Shown: piece by piece, positions 31,192 through 41,788 of the stretch | How the letters are laid out: every line of letters starts with the position of its first letter | Numbering within the stretch: the first letter of the stretch is position 1 | From: Pantoea sp. Eser | GTDB taxonomy: Bacteria; Pseudomonadota; Gammaproteobacteria; Enterobacterales; Enterobacteriaceae | Direction of reading: 5' to 3' | NCBI GenBank assembly: GCA_009830035.1 | Contig: SZZY01000003.1 | Coordinates: forward strand, 1 to 64,000 | DNA: 64,000 nt | Position numbers and translations under genes: made by a program | Notes under the pieces: model-generated | What the model saw: the letters and a program-made list of their open reading frames with translations, nothing else | The model's database searches: none | What the model was told of the DNA's origin: nothing

Positions 31192-32142
31192 GTGGCACAG
31201 GAATATAACATTGAGCAGTTGAACCACGGGCGTAAAGTCGTCGACTTTATGCGCTGTGATAAGCTGGCCTTCATCATTTCGGGGCTGCTGATCGTGGCCG
31301 CGATTGCGATTGTCGGCATTCGTGGCTTCAACTGGGGGCTCGATTTCACCGGCGGTACGGTGGTTGAGATCGCGCTGGAAAAACCGGCCGACCTCGATAC
31401 GCTGCGTGGCGACGTGGTGACAGCGGGCTTTAAGGAGCCGCTGGTGCAGAACTTTGGCAGCAGCCGTGACGTGATGGTGCGTATGGCACCGGTCAGCGGC
31501 CCGGCGGGCACCGAGTTAGGTAACAAAGTGGTTTCGGTGATCAACCAGACCACCCAGCAGAACGCGACCGTTAAGCGCATTGAGTTCGTCGGCCCGAGCG
31601 TCGGCAGCGATCTGGCGCAGGCGGGGGCGCTGGCGCTGCTGTCGGCGCTGATTGCGATTCTGATCTATATCGGTTTCCGCTTTGAGTGGCGTCTGGCGCT
31701 GGGCACCGTGCTGGCGCTGGCGCATGACGTGATCATCACCTGCGGACTGCTGGCGCTGTTCCGGATTGAGATCGACCTGACGATTGTCGCCTCGCTGATG
31801 TCGGTGATTGGCTACTCGCTTAACGATAAAATCGTGGTTTCCGACCGTATTCGTGAGAACTTTCGCAAGATTCGCCGCGGCAGCTCTTACGACATTACCA
31901 ACGTGTCGTTGACCCAGACGTTAAGCCGTACCCTGATTACGTCACTGACCACGCTGGCGATGATCCTCATCCTGTTCATCTTTGGTGGCGCGTTGCTGAA
32001 AGGCTTCTCACTGACCATGTTGATCGGTGTGACCATCGGTACGATTTCATCAATTTATGTCTCTTCAGCACTGGCGCTGAAGCTGGGCATGAAGCGTGAA
32101 CATATGCTGGTGCAGAAAGTTGAAAAACAGGGCGCCGGTTAA
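31192..32142 (+). CDS. secF: protein translocase subunit SecF
   Basis: 316 residues, beginning at GTG 31192 ([20 protein letters not shown]), in agreement with the E. coli start. GAGGAGTG precedes it. Features are a first helix, the periplasmic signature [19 protein letters not shown], then [10 protein letters not shown]-like [13 protein letters not shown] and five C-terminal helices with [34 protein letters not shown]. coli usually has SLNDSIVV at this point; here SLNDKIVV. The 3' end overlaps the dead yajI on the other strand by four bases. yajD and tsx, which follow in E. coli, are absent. Confidence 0.96.
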   Translation: MAQEYNIEQLNHGRKVVDFMRCDKLAFIISGLLIVAAIAIVGIRGFNWGLDFTGGTVVEIALEKPADLDTLRGDVVTAGFKEPLVQNFGSSRDVMVRMAPVSGPAGTELGNKVVSVINQTTQQNATVKRIEFVGPSVGSDLAQAGALALLSALIAILIYIGFRFEWRLALGTVLALAHDVIITCGLLALFRIEIDLTIVASLMSVIGYSLNDKIVVSDRIRENFRKIRRGSSYDITNVSLTQTLSRTLITSLTTLAMILILFIFGGALLKGFSLTMLIGVTIGTISSIYVSSALALKLGMKREHMLVQKVEKQGAG

Positions 32143-32694
32143 GGCGCTGCAGGAACGGTTCGAGCCGGTGCGTCAGCGGTGAGATCGTGCACCTGGATAA
32201 ACCCGAGCTGATCCGGCGTCAGACCACTCAGACGCAGTGGAACCTCGACCGTATGTTGCGGTAACAGCGAGGCGGGCACGGCGACGGTCTGACTCAGGCT
32301 ATCGCTGTTGAGCGGTTTGCCGGTCGCCGGGTCCAGTTCGCCCCAGATCACCGTCGCATGCAGGGCAGGCAACGGTTGATCGCCCATGGCGTGGCTCGCG
32401 ATCCACTGGCTCGGCGATCACCGGCGACAACGTCAGTCGCAGGGTGCCGAGCTGGGTCTGCAAGGCGACCGGGGTATTCGCCTGCGGCACCAGCCATGCG
32501 CAGTTGGCGGAATGGCTGTTCAGCTGCCCCTGTATCTCCAGCGCACTGGCCTGGGTGGTTAAGTGTTGCATCTGCTGATTGAGCTGGCTCACTTCCTGAT
32601 GCAGCTGCTTAACCTGCAGGTTGGTCGCCGGAGTACTACAACCGCTCAGTAACGCCAGTGAAAGTGCTGCTGGCGCCCAAACCATCCTGATCAT
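32139..32694 (-). pseudogene. yajI: yajI-type DUF3251 lipoprotein, frameshifted
   Basis: From ATG 32694: a lipoprotein signal peptide ending LLSGC, then TPATNLQVKQLHQEVSQLNQ (coiled coil, typical of YajI) and TLRLTLSPVIAEPVD. At about 32393 the frame shifts. The correct continuation is SHAMGDQPLPALHATVIWGE, LPQHTVEVPLRLSGLTPDQLG, FIQVHDL, ending at 32139. DUF3251 lipoproteins have about 180 residues and unknown function. Position between secF and nrdR agrees with E. coli yajI. Confidence 0.82.
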
Positions 32695-32711
32695 AAGTTT
32701 ATCCTTGTCGG

Positions 32712-33150
32712 TTATTTTGGAATGCGTAAAACTTGGCCAGGATAGATCTTATCAGGATGCGACAGCATGGGTTTGTTGGCTTCGAAAATCTTATTGTATT
32801 CGTTAGGGTTTACGTAAACCTGTTTCGAGATAGCGCTCAGCGTGTCGCCTTTTTTGACGGTGTAAAGCTCAGACTCGGTGGCGCTGTCGCTGGTTATCAC
32901 CTTGTCTTCGACTTTGGTGATGCCGGCAACGTTACCGGCGGCGATCAGAATTTTCTCTTTCAGTTCCTGTGACAGGCCATCACCGCTTACCGTGACGGTA
33001 TCGCCGTTCACTTTGACGTCGACTTTGTTACTGTCAGGCAATCCCAGCTTATTTAATGTGCTCCTGCAATTTTTTACTTGGGTCGTCGCCGCCGTTCACG
33101 GCATCCCACAACTTCTCACCCGCTTCTTTGACGAAATTAAACAAGCCCAT
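32712..33150 (-). pseudogene. kbp: kbp (ygaU) BON-LysM potassium-binding protein, frameshifted
   Basis: Kbp is a small cytosolic BON plus LysM protein that binds K+ in E. coli. From ATG 33150 (GGAGG upstream) the start [20 protein letters not shown] is clear, but after LQEHIK an added A in an AAA run gives TAA near 33052. Without it the sequence would read [14 protein letters not shown]. The remaining frame holds the BON domain ([20 protein letters not shown]) and the complete LysM domain ([47 protein letters not shown]) to 32712. Reinitiation at an internal start could still give the C-terminal part. In E. coli kbp is elsewhere in the genome. Confidence 0.87.
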
Positions 33151-33336
33151 AAAACCTCCGATGTGTTAGGTAAAATATTTAACGTGCAGCTTATTAAGCG
33201 TAGTCCCTTTTGCCGTAGGTCAAATTTACCACTGATTATGCTGAGAAGCGAACCAGGCAAACGCACGGAAGAGATTTTGTTGACCGGCAGTTCGCGCTAC
33301 ACTGTCAGGCCCATCTATCTCGCGTCAGGAAACGTC

Positions 33337-33786
33337 ATGCATTGCCCATTCTGCTCCGCTGTGGACACCAAAGTGATTGATTCTCGTCTGGTTAGTGAAG
33401 GATCGTCGGTGCGACGCCGGCGCCAGTGTCTGATGTGTCATGAACGCTTTACCACCTTCGAGGTAGCGGAACTGGTGATGCCGCGCGTGGTAAAAAGTAA
33501 TGACGTGCGTGAACCTTTCAATGAAGACAAAATGGCCAGCGGGATGATGAAAGCGCTTGAGAAGCGTCCGGTCAGTGCTGACGCGGTCGAGAGCGCGGTG
33601 AACCACATTAAAACCCAGCTGCGCGCCACCGGCGAACGCGAAATTCCCAGTAAACTGATTGGTAATCTGGTGATGGACGAGCTGAAAAAGCTCGATAAAG
33701 TCGCCTATATCCGGTTCGCCTCGGTTTACCGCAGCTTTGAAGATATTCGTGATTTTGGCGAAGAGATCGCCCGGTTACAGGATTAA
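33337..33786 (+). CDS. nrdR: transcriptional repressor NrdR
   Basis: NrdR senses ATP/dATP and represses ribonucleotide reductase genes. 149 residues, as in E. coli. An N-terminal zinc ribbon (CPFC at residues 3-6, CLMC at 31-34, with VRRRRQC) is followed by the ATP-cone ([45 protein letters not shown]). ATG 33337 after CAGGAAA. It begins the nrdR-ribD-ribE-nusB-thiL-pgpA run, with ribD starting 3 bases after its stop. Confidence 0.96.
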   Translation: MHCPFCSAVDTKVIDSRLVSEGSSVRRRRQCLMCHERFTTFEVAELVMPRVVKSNDVREPFNEDKMASGMMKALEKRPVSADAVESAVNHIKTQLRATGEREIPSKLIGNLVMDELKKLDKVAYIRFASVYRSFEDIRDFGEEIARLQD

Positions 33787-33789
33787 GCC

Positions 33790-34896
33790 ATGACCGATGA
33801 AATCTATATGGCGCGCGCGCTGGAACTGGCACGCCGCGGCCGCTTTACCACCATGCCTAACCCGAACGTCGGCTGTGTGATTGTCCGTGACGGTCAGGTA
33901 GTAGTGGGAGAGGGCTGGCATCAGCGCGCCGGCGAACCTCACGCGGAAGTGCATGCTCTGCGAATGGCCGGTGACAAAGCGCGTGGCGCCACCGCCTATG
34001 TCACGCTGGAGCCGTGCAGCCATCATGGACGTACGCCGCCCTGCTGCGACGCGCTGATAGCCGCTGGCGTTAGCCGGGTGGTCGCCGCAATGCAGGACCC
34101 CAATCCGCAGGTTGCCGGTCGCGGCTTACACCGCCTACATCAGGCCGGGATTGAGGTCAGCCACGGTCTGATGATGGAAGAAGCGGAAGCCCTGAACCGC
34201 GGTTTCCTGAAGCGGATGCGCACCGGTTTTCCGTGGATCCAGCTTAAGCTGGGTGCCTCCCTCGATGGCCGCACCGCGATGGCGAATGGCGAAAGCCAGT
34301 GGATCACCTCGGCCGCCGCCCGTCGCGATGTACAGCGGTTACGGGCACAAAGTGCCGCGATCCTCAGCAGCAGTGCCACGGTGCTGGCTGACGATCCGTC
34401 GCTGACGGTGCGCTGGTCCGAACTCAACCCGGAGACTCAGGCGTTACTCGATCAACATCAACTGCGGCAGCCGCTGCGGGTGATTATCGATAGCCAGAAC
34501 CGCGTGACGCCGCAGCATCGCGTCATTGACCAGCCGGGTGAAACCTGGCTGATGCGCCATCAACCCGATCAGCAGCACTGGCCAGAGAACGTCAGACAGA
34601 TCGCCGTGCCGCTGCGCGAACAGCAGCTGGATCTGGTGGCGATGCTGCTGCTGCTGGGTCAGCGTCAGGTGAACAGCGTTTGGGTCGAAGCGGGTGCCAG
34701 CCTGGCGGGCGCGCTGCTGCAGGCCGGACTGGTCGATGAACTGATTGTCTATCTGGCACCGAAATTACTCGGCGACCAGGGATGTGGCCTGTGCCAGCTA
34801 CCGGGCCTTGATCGTCTGGCTGATGCGCCGGGCCTGGTTTTCCGCGACGTTCGTCAGGTCGGTGAGGATTTACGCCTGACTCTGACGCCGCAATAA
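33790..34896 (+). CDS. ribD: bifunctional riboflavin deaminase/reductase RibD
   Basis: RibD deaminates the GTP-derived pyrimidine and then reduces its ribosyl side chain in riboflavin synthesis. 368 residues. The deaminase domain (residues 1-145) has the zinc site HAEVHAL and PCSHHGRTPPCCDAL. The reductase domain follows with QLKLGASLDGRTAMANGESQWITS, VLADDPSLTVR and WVEAGASLAGALLQAGLVDEL. Same length and order as E. coli RibD. Starts 3 bases after nrdR. Confidence 0.96.
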   Translation: MTDEIYMARALELARRGRFTTMPNPNVGCVIVRDGQVVVGEGWHQRAGEPHAEVHALRMAGDKARGATAYVTLEPCSHHGRTPPCCDALIAAGVSRVVAAMQDPNPQVAGRGLHRLHQAGIEVSHGLMMEEAEALNRGFLKRMRTGFPWIQLKLGASLDGRTAMANGESQWITSAAARRDVQRLRAQSAAILSSSATVLADDPSLTVRWSELNPETQALLDQHQLRQPLRVIIDSQNRVTPQHRVIDQPGETWLMRHQPDQQHWPENVRQIAVPLREQQLDLVAMLLLLGQRQVNSVWVEAGASLAGALLQAGLVDELIVYLAPKLLGDQGCGLCQLPGLDRLADAPGLVFRDVRQVGEDLRLTLTPQ

Positions 34897-34986
34897 CACT
34901 GGCGGAAAAGCGAGAGCACGCCGCCGAAGAGTATGATAGAATCCGCCCCCCTGCGCGGGGCCAAACAAACCCCTGAAAGGATAAGT

Positions 34987-35457
34987 ATGAAAGTTATCGA
35001 AGCTGCTGTTGCAACGCCTGAGGCCAATGTTGCCATCGTTATTGCGCGTTTTAACAACTTCATTAATGACAGCCTGCTGGATGGTGCAGTTGATGCCCTG
35101 AAACGTATTGGCCAGGTCAAAGATGACAATATCACCGTAGTCTGGGTTCCGGGTGCGTATGAACTGCCGCTGGCAGCGCGCTCACTGGCAAACACCAGCA
35201 AATATGACGCCGTTATTGCACTGGGCACGGTTATTCGTGGTGGCACCGCTCACTTCGAATATGTGGCCGGTGAAGCCAGCTCCGGTATCGCCAGCGTTGC
35301 CATGAACAGCGAGATTCCTGTCGCGTTCGGCGTGCTGACCACCGAAAATATCGAGCAGGCCATTGAGCGTGCTGGCACCAAAGCCGGTAATAAAGGTGCC
35401 GAAGCGGCCCTAACCGCGCTCGAAATGATCAACGTATTGAAAGCCATCAAAGCCTGA
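34987..35457 (+). CDS. ribE: lumazine synthase
   Basis: RibE (RibH) condenses the RibD-pathway pyrimidine with dihydroxybutanone phosphate to 6,7-dimethyl-8-ribityllumazine. 156 residues as in E. coli, with conserved [45 protein letters not shown] and [35 protein letters not shown] precedes ATG 34987. The 90-base gap after ribD has a short GC-rich inverted repeat but no FMN riboswitch features. Confidence 0.96.
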   Translation: MKVIEAAVATPEANVAIVIARFNNFINDSLLDGAVDALKRIGQVKDDNITVVWVPGAYELPLAARSLANTSKYDAVIALGTVIRGGTAHFEYVAGEASSGIASVAMNSEIPVAFGVLTTENIEQAIERAGTKAGNKGAEAALTALEMINVLKAIKA

Positions 35458-35476
35458 TTTTTGTAAGGGGAATTTT

Positions 35477-35896
35477 ATGAAACCTGCTGCTCGTCGTCGC
35501 GCCCGTGAGTGCGCTGTTCAGGCGCTTTACTCCTGGCAGTTGTCCAACAACGACATTGCCGATGTGGAATACCAGTTTCTGGCGGAACAAGACGTCAAAG
35601 ACGTCGACATTAGCTATTTCCGCGAACTGCTGTCCGGTGTGGCGACCAACAGTGCGTATCTGGATGGACTGATGAAGCCTTACCTGTCGCGTCAGCTCGA
35701 AGAGCTGAGCCAGGTCGAGAAAGCTATCCTGCGTATCTCGCTGTATGAGCTGAGCAAACGCGATGATGTGCCGTATAAAGTGGCCATCAACGAAGGGATT
35801 GAGCTGGCGAAAGTGTTCGGCGCTGAAGACAGTCATAAATTTGTTAACGGCGTACTGGATAAAGCCGGTCCACAGATTCGACCCCATCGCGAATAA
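35477..35896 (+). CDS. nusB: transcription antitermination factor NusB
   Basis: NusB binds boxA RNA with S10 (NusE) in rRNA antitermination. 139 residues as in E. coli, all helical: [79 protein letters not shown] before ATG 35477. A strong terminator follows the stop. Confidence 0.97.
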   Translation: MKPAARRRARECAVQALYSWQLSNNDIADVEYQFLAEQDVKDVDISYFRELLSGVATNSAYLDGLMKPYLSRQLEELSQVEKAILRISLYELSKRDDVPYKVAINEGIELAKVFGAEDSHKFVNGVLDKAGPQIRPHRE

Positions 35897-35898
35897 AT

Positions 35899-35926
35899 AA
35901 AAAGGCCGGCTTGCCGGCCTTTTTTC
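35899..35926 (+). terminator. rho-independent terminator after nusB
   Basis: AAAGGCCGGC-TT-GCCGGCCTTT stem followed by TTTTC. It separates nusB from thiL. Confidence 0.9.
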
Positions 35927-35951
35927 ATAAAGGGTTAAGCGGAACGTAATT

Positions 35952-36929
35952 ATGTCTTGTGGTGAATTCGAACTCATCGCACGCTACTTCAACCGCAGAA
36001 CGCGCAGTCGTCGTGATGTTGAACTCGGCATCGGCGACGATTGTGCGTTACTTAGCGTGCCGGAAAAACAGACGCTGGCGATCAGTACCGATACCCTGGT
36101 CGCGGGCGTGCATTTCTTACGGGATATCCATCCTGCCGATTTAGGCTACAAAGCGCTGGCGGTTAACCTCAGCGATCTTGCTGCCATGGGCGCCGATCCG
36201 GCGTGGCTGACGCTGGCCTTAACCCTGCCACAGGTCGATGAGAGCTGGCTCGCTGCCTTCAGCACCAGCCTGTTCGAGCTGCTGGAATATTATGATATGC
36301 CGCTGGTGGGCGGCGATACCACCCGTGGTCCGCTGAGCCTGACGCTGGCGATTCATGGCCTGGTGCCGCAGGGCCGCGCCCTGAAACGTTCGGGCGCAAA
36401 ACCGGGTGACTGGATCTACGTTACCGGCACGCTGGGTGACAGTGCGGCCGGTCTGGCGCTGCTGCAACATCACTGCCGCATCAGCGATCCGGCAGTGCAT
36501 GAAGCGCTGATTAAGCGCCATCTGCGGCCGATGCCGCGCATTCTGCAGGGACAGGCGCTGCGTTCTCTTGCCACCTCGGCGGTCGATCTCTCGGACGGTT
36601 TGATCTCTGATCTCGGCCATGTGCTGAAAGCCAGCGGCTGTGGCGCGCGCCTTAACCTCGACGCGTTACCGCTTTCCGCCGCGCTACGCGATCACTTCGA
36701 ACCTGAGCAGGTTTTACGCTGGGCGCTGAGCGGCGGCGAAGATTATGAACTCTGCTTCACCGTGCCTGAGGTAAACCGCGGCGCGCTGGACGTGGCGCTC
36801 GGCCACCTTGGCGTGCCCTATACCTGCATTGGTCAGATGGCACCGGAGTCAGAAGGGCTGATGCTGCTGGAAAATGGCAAGCCAGCGACGTTCCGCCATA
36901 AAGGGTTTGATCACTTTGATACTAAATAA
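35952..36929 (+). CDS. thiL: thiamine-monophosphate kinase
   Basis: ThiL phosphorylates thiamine monophosphate to the cofactor thiamine diphosphate. 325 residues, as in E. coli. ATP/Mg motifs of the PurM fold are seen: GIGDDCALL near residue 25, [14 protein letters not shown] near 75, [12 protein letters not shown] near 120, and [10 protein letters not shown] near 215 and [15 protein letters not shown] near 260. AAGCGGAA precedes ATG 35952. Its 3' end overlaps the pgpA start. Confidence 0.95.
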   Translation: MSCGEFELIARYFNRRTRSRRDVELGIGDDCALLSVPEKQTLAISTDTLVAGVHFLRDIHPADLGYKALAVNLSDLAAMGADPAWLTLALTLPQVDESWLAAFSTSLFELLEYYDMPLVGGDTTRGPLSLTLAIHGLVPQGRALKRSGAKPGDWIYVTGTLGDSAAGLALLQHHCRISDPAVHEALIKRHLRPMPRILQGQALRSLATSAVDLSDGLISDLGHVLKASGCGARLNLDALPLSAALRDHFEPEQVLRWALSGGEDYELCFTVPEVNRGALDVALGHLGVPYTCIGQMAPESEGLMLLENGKPATFRHKGFDHFDTK

Positions 36930-37413
36930 CGACGTGGCAAAAGGCCGCCTGCGGATGAGCAATCCCTGGCATCTGCTGGCAACCGGTTTTGGCAGCGGAC
37001 TCAGCCCGGTGGTACCGGGCACCATGGGCTCGCTGGCGGCGATCCCCTTCTGGTGGCTGATGACGCATCTGCCCCAGAATCTCTATTCGCTGGTGGTGCT
37101 GGTGGGGATCTGCGTGGGCGTTTACCCCTGCCATCGCACCGCCAAAGATATGGGCGTTCACGATCACGGCAGCATTGTCTGGGATGAGTTTATCGGCATG
37201 TGGATCACCCTGATGGCGATCCCGGTCAACAGCTGGCAGTGGTTGCTGGGCGGCTTTGTGCTGTTCCGCATTCTGGATATGTGGAAACCCTGGCCGATAC
37301 GCTGGTTCGATCGCAACGTGCGTGGCGGCATGGGCATCATGGTTGACGATATTATTGCCGGCGTGATTGCCGCCGCGATGCTGTACGGCATCGGTGGCTG
37401 GCTGGCCAGCTAA
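36916..37413 (+). CDS. pgpA: phosphatidylglycerophosphatase A
   Basis: PgpA dephosphorylates phosphatidylglycerol phosphate in the inner membrane. The conserved body is [63 protein letters not shown] and [12 protein letters not shown], with several hydrophobic helices. The start is ambiguous. TTG 36916 gives [17 protein letters not shown], in line with the E. coli N-terminus (MTILPRHKDVAKSRLKMSNP), and overlaps thiL by 14 bases; ATG 36955 would be shorter. The GMMVDD-type metal site is intact. Confidence 0.92.
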   Translation: MILNNDVAKGRLRMSNPWHLLATGFGSGLSPVVPGTMGSLAAIPFWWLMTHLPQNLYSLVVLVGICVGVYPCHRTAKDMGVHDHGSIVWDEFIGMWITLMAIPVNSWQWLLGGFVLFRILDMWKPWPIRWFDRNVRGGMGIMVDDIIAGVIAAAMLYGIGGWLAS

Positions 37414-37421
37414 GACGGTTG

Positions 37422-37480
37422 ACGGCATCCCGCACCGGATGCCGTTATTGCCACGCACCTTAACTCCGCGGTTAAGGTGC
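37422..37480. terminator. two hairpins between converging pgpA and yajO
   Basis: ACGGCATCC (37422-37430) pairs with GGATGCCGT (37437-37445), followed by TATT. GCACCTTAAC (37455-37464) pairs with GTTAAGGTGC (37471-37480). They lie between converging genes and probably act as terminators. Confidence 0.65.
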
Positions 37481-37492
37481 GGGCGTCAGCGT

Positions 37493-38466
37493 TTATTCGA
37501 ATCCGACCACCTGATGCGGTTGATAGGCCTCTTCCAGCGTAGCAATCTCAGCTTCACTCAGCGTCACATCCACCGCCTTAACCAAATCATCGAACTGCTC
37601 AGCCCGCGAGGCACCGATAATCGGGGCGGTGACGGCCGGTTTACTCAACAGCTAGGCCAGTGCGGCCTGCGCCCGGGTTACCCCTTTATCCTCAGCTACC
37701 TGCGCCAGCCGTTGCGCAATCGCCGCATCGTTCTCTTCGGTATTGGCATACAGCGACGCCATCACCTTATCCGAGGTAGATCGTGCCGTGGTTTCGCCCC
37801 AGGCACGGGTCAGCTTGCCACGCGCCAGCGGGCTCCACGGCAGCACCGCGATCTGTTCCTGCAGGCAGAGTGGGTACATTTCGCGCTTCTCTTAACGCTG
37901 AATCAGGTTGTACTGATCCTGCATGCTGACGAAGCGATGCCAGCCCTGTTGCTTCTGCAGGGTTAACGCCTGGGCAAACTGGCTGGCATACATCGATGAG
38001 GCACCGATATAGCGCGCTTTACCGGCCTGCACCACGTCGTGCAGCGCTTCCAGCGTCTCTTCCAGCGGCGTGTCGTAATCCCAGCGGTGGATCTGCAGCA
38101 GGTCGACATACTCCATGCCAAGGCGTTGCAGGCTGTCATCAATCGATTGCAGGATATTCTGGCGTGACAGGCCCTGCGACAGGTTACTCAGCGGGAAGTA
38201 TACTTTGGTGGCGACCACCACCTCGTCGCGGCGGGCAAAATCTTTCAGCGCCCGACCGAGGATCTCTTCACTGCTGCCATCGGAGTAGCTGTTGGCGGTG
38301 TCAAAAAAGTTGATGCCGGCATTCAGCGCCTGCTGAATCAGCGGGCGGCTGCTGGCTTCCGGCAGCGTCCAGGCATGATTCCCGCGCGTCGGCTCACCAA
38401 AGGTCATACAGCCGAGACAGAAACGTGAAACCTGCAATCGGTATTACCCAGTTGAATGGTTTTCAT
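37493..38466 (-). pseudogene. yajO: yajO aldo-keto reductase, frameshift and two stops
   Basis: YajO is an aldo-keto reductase (in E. coli linked to ribulose-5-phosphate to 1-deoxyxylulose chemistry). From ATG 38466 the start MKTIQLGNTD is right, then one C is missing near 38435 and the frame moves. The next frame has VSRFCLGCMTFG, the catalytic FFDTANSYSDGSSEEILG (Asp and Tyr), VVVATKVYFP (Lys) and LLQIHRWDY (His). TAA near 37892 (probably GAA in REEREM) and TAG near 37652 (the W of ALAWLLSKP) interrupt the C-terminal part, which ends DDLVKAVDVTLSEAEIA to VVGFE. Total length differs by one base from 325 codons. Confidence 0.92.
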
Positions 38467-38528
38467 AATGACTCCCGCGGCATAGCGCATGATTTTTAGC
38501 AGAGAATAAGCATAGCAGGGAAGGGAGG

Positions 38529-40394
38529 TTACTGTGCCAGCCAGGCGGCGATCTGTTGCTGAATGCCTTCGGCGTCCAGCAGATAGTCATGACGGATTTC
38601 GTCCTGCGTACCCTGCGGGATGAACTCGTCGGGCAGACCGATGTTCAGCACCGGAATGCGCAGATGTTTCGCCATCACCAGCTCGTTGACGCCGCTGCCC
38701 GCGCCGCCTTTGATCGCGCCTTCTTCCAGCGTGATTAACGCCTCGTGACGAGTTGAAAGCTCAGCGATCAGCACCTCATCCAGCGGCTTAACGAAGCGCA
38801 TATCCACCAGCGTGGCATTGAGCGCTTCCGCTGCCGCAGCGGCCTCGGGTAACAGAGTACCAAAGTTAAGGATGGCCAGTTTTTCGCCCTGACGCTTCAC
38901 CACGCCTTTGCCCAGCGGCAGACTTTGCAGCGGTGCCAGCGGCGTGCCGATGCCGGTGCCACGCGGATAGCGTACCGCGCTCGGGCCATCCTGATAGTGA
39001 TAGCCGGTGTAGAGCATCTGCCGGCATTCGTTCTCATCACTTGGCGTCATGATCACCATATCCGGCACGCAGCGCAGATACGCCAGATCAAACGCGCCCT
39101 GATGGGTCTGGCCGTCCGCGCCAACAATGCCGCCGCGATCGATAGCAAACAGCACCGGCAGTTTCTGGATAGCCACGTCGTGGATCAGCTGATCGTAGGC
39201 GCGCTGCAGGAAGGTGGAGTAGATGGCGACAATCGGTTTGTAGCCGCCAATCGCCATCCCGGCCGCGAAGGTCACCGCATGCTGCTCGGCGATCGCCACG
39301 TCAAAATACTGGTTAGGATACTCGCGTGAGAAGCCGACCATGCCGGAACCTTCGCGCATCGCCGGGGTGATTGCCATCAGTTTCGGATCGTCGGCTGCCA
39401 TCTCGCACAGCCAGTTGCCGAAGATTTTTGAGTAGCTCGGCAGGCCTTCTGCACTTTTAGGCAGTTCACCGCTGGCGGGATCAAATTTCGGCACCGCATG
39501 CCAGGCGATAGGATCTTCTTCCGCCGGGGCGTAGCCTTTGCCTTTTTTGGTCATGATGTGCAGGAACTGCGGCCCTTTCAGGCTACGCATGTTGCTCAGG
39601 GTGTTGACCAGCGTCAGCACGTCATGGCCATCGACCGGACCAATGTAATTGAAGCCCAGCTCCTCAAACAGTGTACCCGGCACCACCATGCCTTTCAGAT
39701 GCTCTTCGGTGCGGCGCACCAGCTCTTTAATCGGCGGCAGGCCGGTCAGCACCCGCTTACCGCCTTCGCGCAGGCGCGCATAGGTTTTGCCCGACAGGAT
39801 TTGCGCCAGCCGGTTGTTTAACGCGCCGACGTTCTCTGAAATCGACATCTCGTTATCATTCAGGATCACCAGCATGTCAGGTTTGATATCACCCGCGTGG
39901 TTCATCGCTTCAAACGCCATACCGGCGGTGATCGCGCCATCGCCGATAATACAGGCGGTGCGACGGCCCAGGCCTTCGCGCTCTGCCGCGGCCGCCATGC
40001 CGAGACCAGCGCTGATCGAGGTCGATGAGTGGCCGACGCTCAGCACGTCATATTCGCTTTCGCCGCGCCACGGAAACGGATGCACCCCATTTTTCTGGCG
40101 AATGGTGCCTATGCGATCGCGACGACCGGTCAGGATTTTATGCGGATAGGCCTGATGGCCAACATCCCACACCAGATGATCGAACGGGGTGTTGTAGACA
40201 TAATGAAGCGCAACCGTCAGTTCGACCACGCCTAAACCCGACGCAAAGTGGCCACTTGAGCGACTCACACTGTCTAACAGATACTGACGCAGTTCATCAC
40301 AGAGCGCCGGCAGCTTCTCTTTCGGCAGGGAGCGCAGCTCCTGAACCGTATTTGCCAGCGCCAGTGTCGGGTATTTAGCAATATAAAAACTCAT
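38529..40394 (-). CDS. dxs: 1-deoxy-D-xylulose-5-phosphate synthase
   Basis: Dxs condenses pyruvate and glyceraldehyde-3-phosphate, using thiamine diphosphate, as the first step of the MEP isoprenoid pathway. 621 residues (E. coli 620). Visible features: [21 protein letters not shown] with the active His, [14 protein letters not shown], the thiamine diphosphate motif [33 protein letters not shown], the catalytic Glu region [18 protein letters not shown], and [18 protein letters not shown] 40394 gives [13 protein letters not shown], which fits the family; longer in-frame starts lie inside ispA. It is in an operon xseB-ispA-dxs and is intact. Confidence 0.96.
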   Translation of the reverse strand: MSFYIAKYPTLALANTVQELRSLPKEKLPALCDELRQYLLDSVSRSSGHFASGLGVVELTVALHYVYNTPFDHLVWDVGHQAYPHKILTGRRDRIGTIRQKNGVHPFPWRGESEYDVLSVGHSSTSISAGLGMAAAAEREGLGRRTACIIGDGAITAGMAFEAMNHAGDIKPDMLVILNDNEMSISENVGALNNRLAQILSGKTYARLREGGKRVLTGLPPIKELVRRTEEHLKGMVVPGTLFEELGFNYIGPVDGHDVLTLVNTLSNMRSLKGPQFLHIMTKKGKGYAPAEEDPIAWHAVPKFDPASGELPKSAEGLPSYSKIFGNWLCEMAADDPKLMAITPAMREGSGMVGFSREYPNQYFDVAIAEQHAVTFAAGMAIGGYKPIVAIYSTFLQRAYDQLIHDVAIQKLPVLFAIDRGGIVGADGQTHQGAFDLAYLRCVPDMVIMTPSDENECRQMLYTGYHYQDGPSAVRYPRGTGIGTPLAPLQSLPLGKGVVKRQGEKLAILNFGTLLPEAAAAAEALNATLVDMRFVKPLDEVLIAELSTRHEALITLEEGAIKGGAGSGVNELVMAKHLRIPVLNIGLPDEFIPQGTQDEIRHDYLLDAEGIQQQIAAWLAQ

Positions 40395-40413
40395 CAGAGA
40401 CTCATTATGGACG

Positions 40414-41313
40414 TTATTTGTCGCGTTCAATTACGAAGCTCGCCAGCGCCTGCAATGCTGTGGTGTTATAAGATTGCGCTGCGAGAATTTCTAATGGATC
40501 AAGGGCTTCCTGATACAAATCCCGCGCTTTGGCACGGGCCTGTTCTAACCCTAACAGTGAAGGATAGGTGCTTTTGCCGAGATGCTGATCGGCGCCCTGA
40601 CGTTTTCCGATCACCGCGGTATCGCCCACCACATCCAGAATATCGTCCTGCACCTGAAAGGCGAGCCCGATAGCATCAGCATAGCGGTCAAGTGCCGGTA
40701 ATGCTGCATGACCGGCTTCGCCCGCCGCCAGCGCACCCAGCTGCACCGCGGCCCGAATCAACGCGCCGGTTTTATGGCGATGAATCTGCTCCAGCTGCAG
40801 CAGATCGACCGACTGACCTTCTGCCGCCAGATCCAGCGCCTGGCCGCCACACATACCCGCCACGCCGCTGGCCCGCGCCAGTTCCGACAGCATCATTAGC
40901 CGATATTCCGCGCTGACGCCGGGCATCGGCTCATCCGTCAGAATCGAGAAGGCCAGCGTCTGTAATGCATCGCCAGCCAGTATCGCGGTATCTTCGCCAT
41001 ATTTAATGTGGCAGGTCGGCTGACCGCGACGCAGTGCGTCGTCGTCCATTGCAGGGAGATCGTCATGAATCAGGGAGTACGCGTGGATGCATTCAACCGC
41101 CGCAGCGGGCGCATCTAGACTCGCCGGATCGGCATGGAGCATTTCGCCGGTGGCATAAACCAGAAAAGGGCGCAGACGTTTACCGCCTAATAATGCCCCA
41201 TAATGCATGGCATTAACCAGAGGAGAACTCTGAAAAGGGAGTGGCTCTATAAAGCGCGTCAACGCGGCATTCACCTGCTGGTGATACCCGTTGAGCATCT
41301 GGGCAAAATCCAT
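40414..41313 (-). CDS. ispA: farnesyl diphosphate synthase
   Basis: IspA builds farnesyl diphosphate from dimethylallyl and isopentenyl diphosphates. 299 residues as in E. coli. The first Asp-rich motif is [20 protein letters not shown] near residue 85. The second is [14 protein letters not shown] near 220. [15 protein letters not shown] binds the pyrophosphate. The start ATG overlaps the stop of xseB, and dxs begins about 20 bases after its stop. Confidence 0.96.
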   Translation of the reverse strand: MDFAQMLNGYHQQVNAALTRFIEPLPFQSSPLVNAMHYGALLGGKRLRPFLVYATGEMLHADPASLDAPAAAVECIHAYSLIHDDLPAMDDDALRRGQPTCHIKYGEDTAILAGDALQTLAFSILTDEPMPGVSAEYRLMMLSELARASGVAGMCGGQALDLAAEGQSVDLLQLEQIHRHKTGALIRAAVQLGALAAGEAGHAALPALDRYADAIGLAFQVQDDILDVVGDTAVIGKRQGADQHLGKSTYPSLLGLEQARAKARDLYQEALDPLEILAAQSYNTTALQALASFVIERDK

Positions 41314-41555
41314 TAGTCGTTTTCCGGGGTAAAAGAGGTGAGGCCGGCATCTTTATCATCGCTCAGCAAAATGCGCACACGCTGTTCAGCCTGTTGCAAG
41401 GTTTGCTGACCGGTACGCGCCAGCTGCACGCCCCGTTCAAACTCATTCAACGCCTCTTCCAACGGCAGTTCACCACTTTCCAGACGGCTGATTATCTGTT
41501 CCAGCTGCTGCAATGACGTTTCAAAGCTGGCTGGCTGTTCGGCTTTTTTCGGCAT
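41313..41555 (-). CDS. xseB: exonuclease VII small subunit
   Basis: 80 residues, same as E. coli XseB, consisting of two long helices: [41 protein letters not shown] and a variable acidic tail ending SFTPEND. It binds XseA (not in the window) to form the single-strand exonuclease. Stop codon overlaps the ispA start by one base, so translation is likely coupled. Confidence 0.95.
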   Translation of the reverse strand: MPKKAEQPASFETSLQQLEQIISRLESGELPLEEALNEFERGVQLARTGQQTLQQAEQRVRILLSDDKDAGLTSFTPEND

Positions 41556-41788
41556 ATTTCGGGTCGACTCACGGTTGGGACATTATCCTGCAATCGGTCA
41601 TGGTAGCTGAGACCAAATGATTAGCAAAATAATCAATGCGGCGGCTGTTGAAGAAGCAGTCACCTGACAAAGGTGGTATACTCCTGCGCCTCGGATGCGG
41701 TTGCGCCATGCAGCCCGCAATTTTGTGATTTTACCAGCTAAGTGCTGCCTGTTTTAGCACTTATTTTGCCCAACGAAGCTGTGTCGCC

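Noticed and set aside
34897-34986. FMN riboswitch before ribE
   Set aside because: The 90-base gap lacks the conserved FMN-element segments; only a short GC-rich inverted repeat is present.
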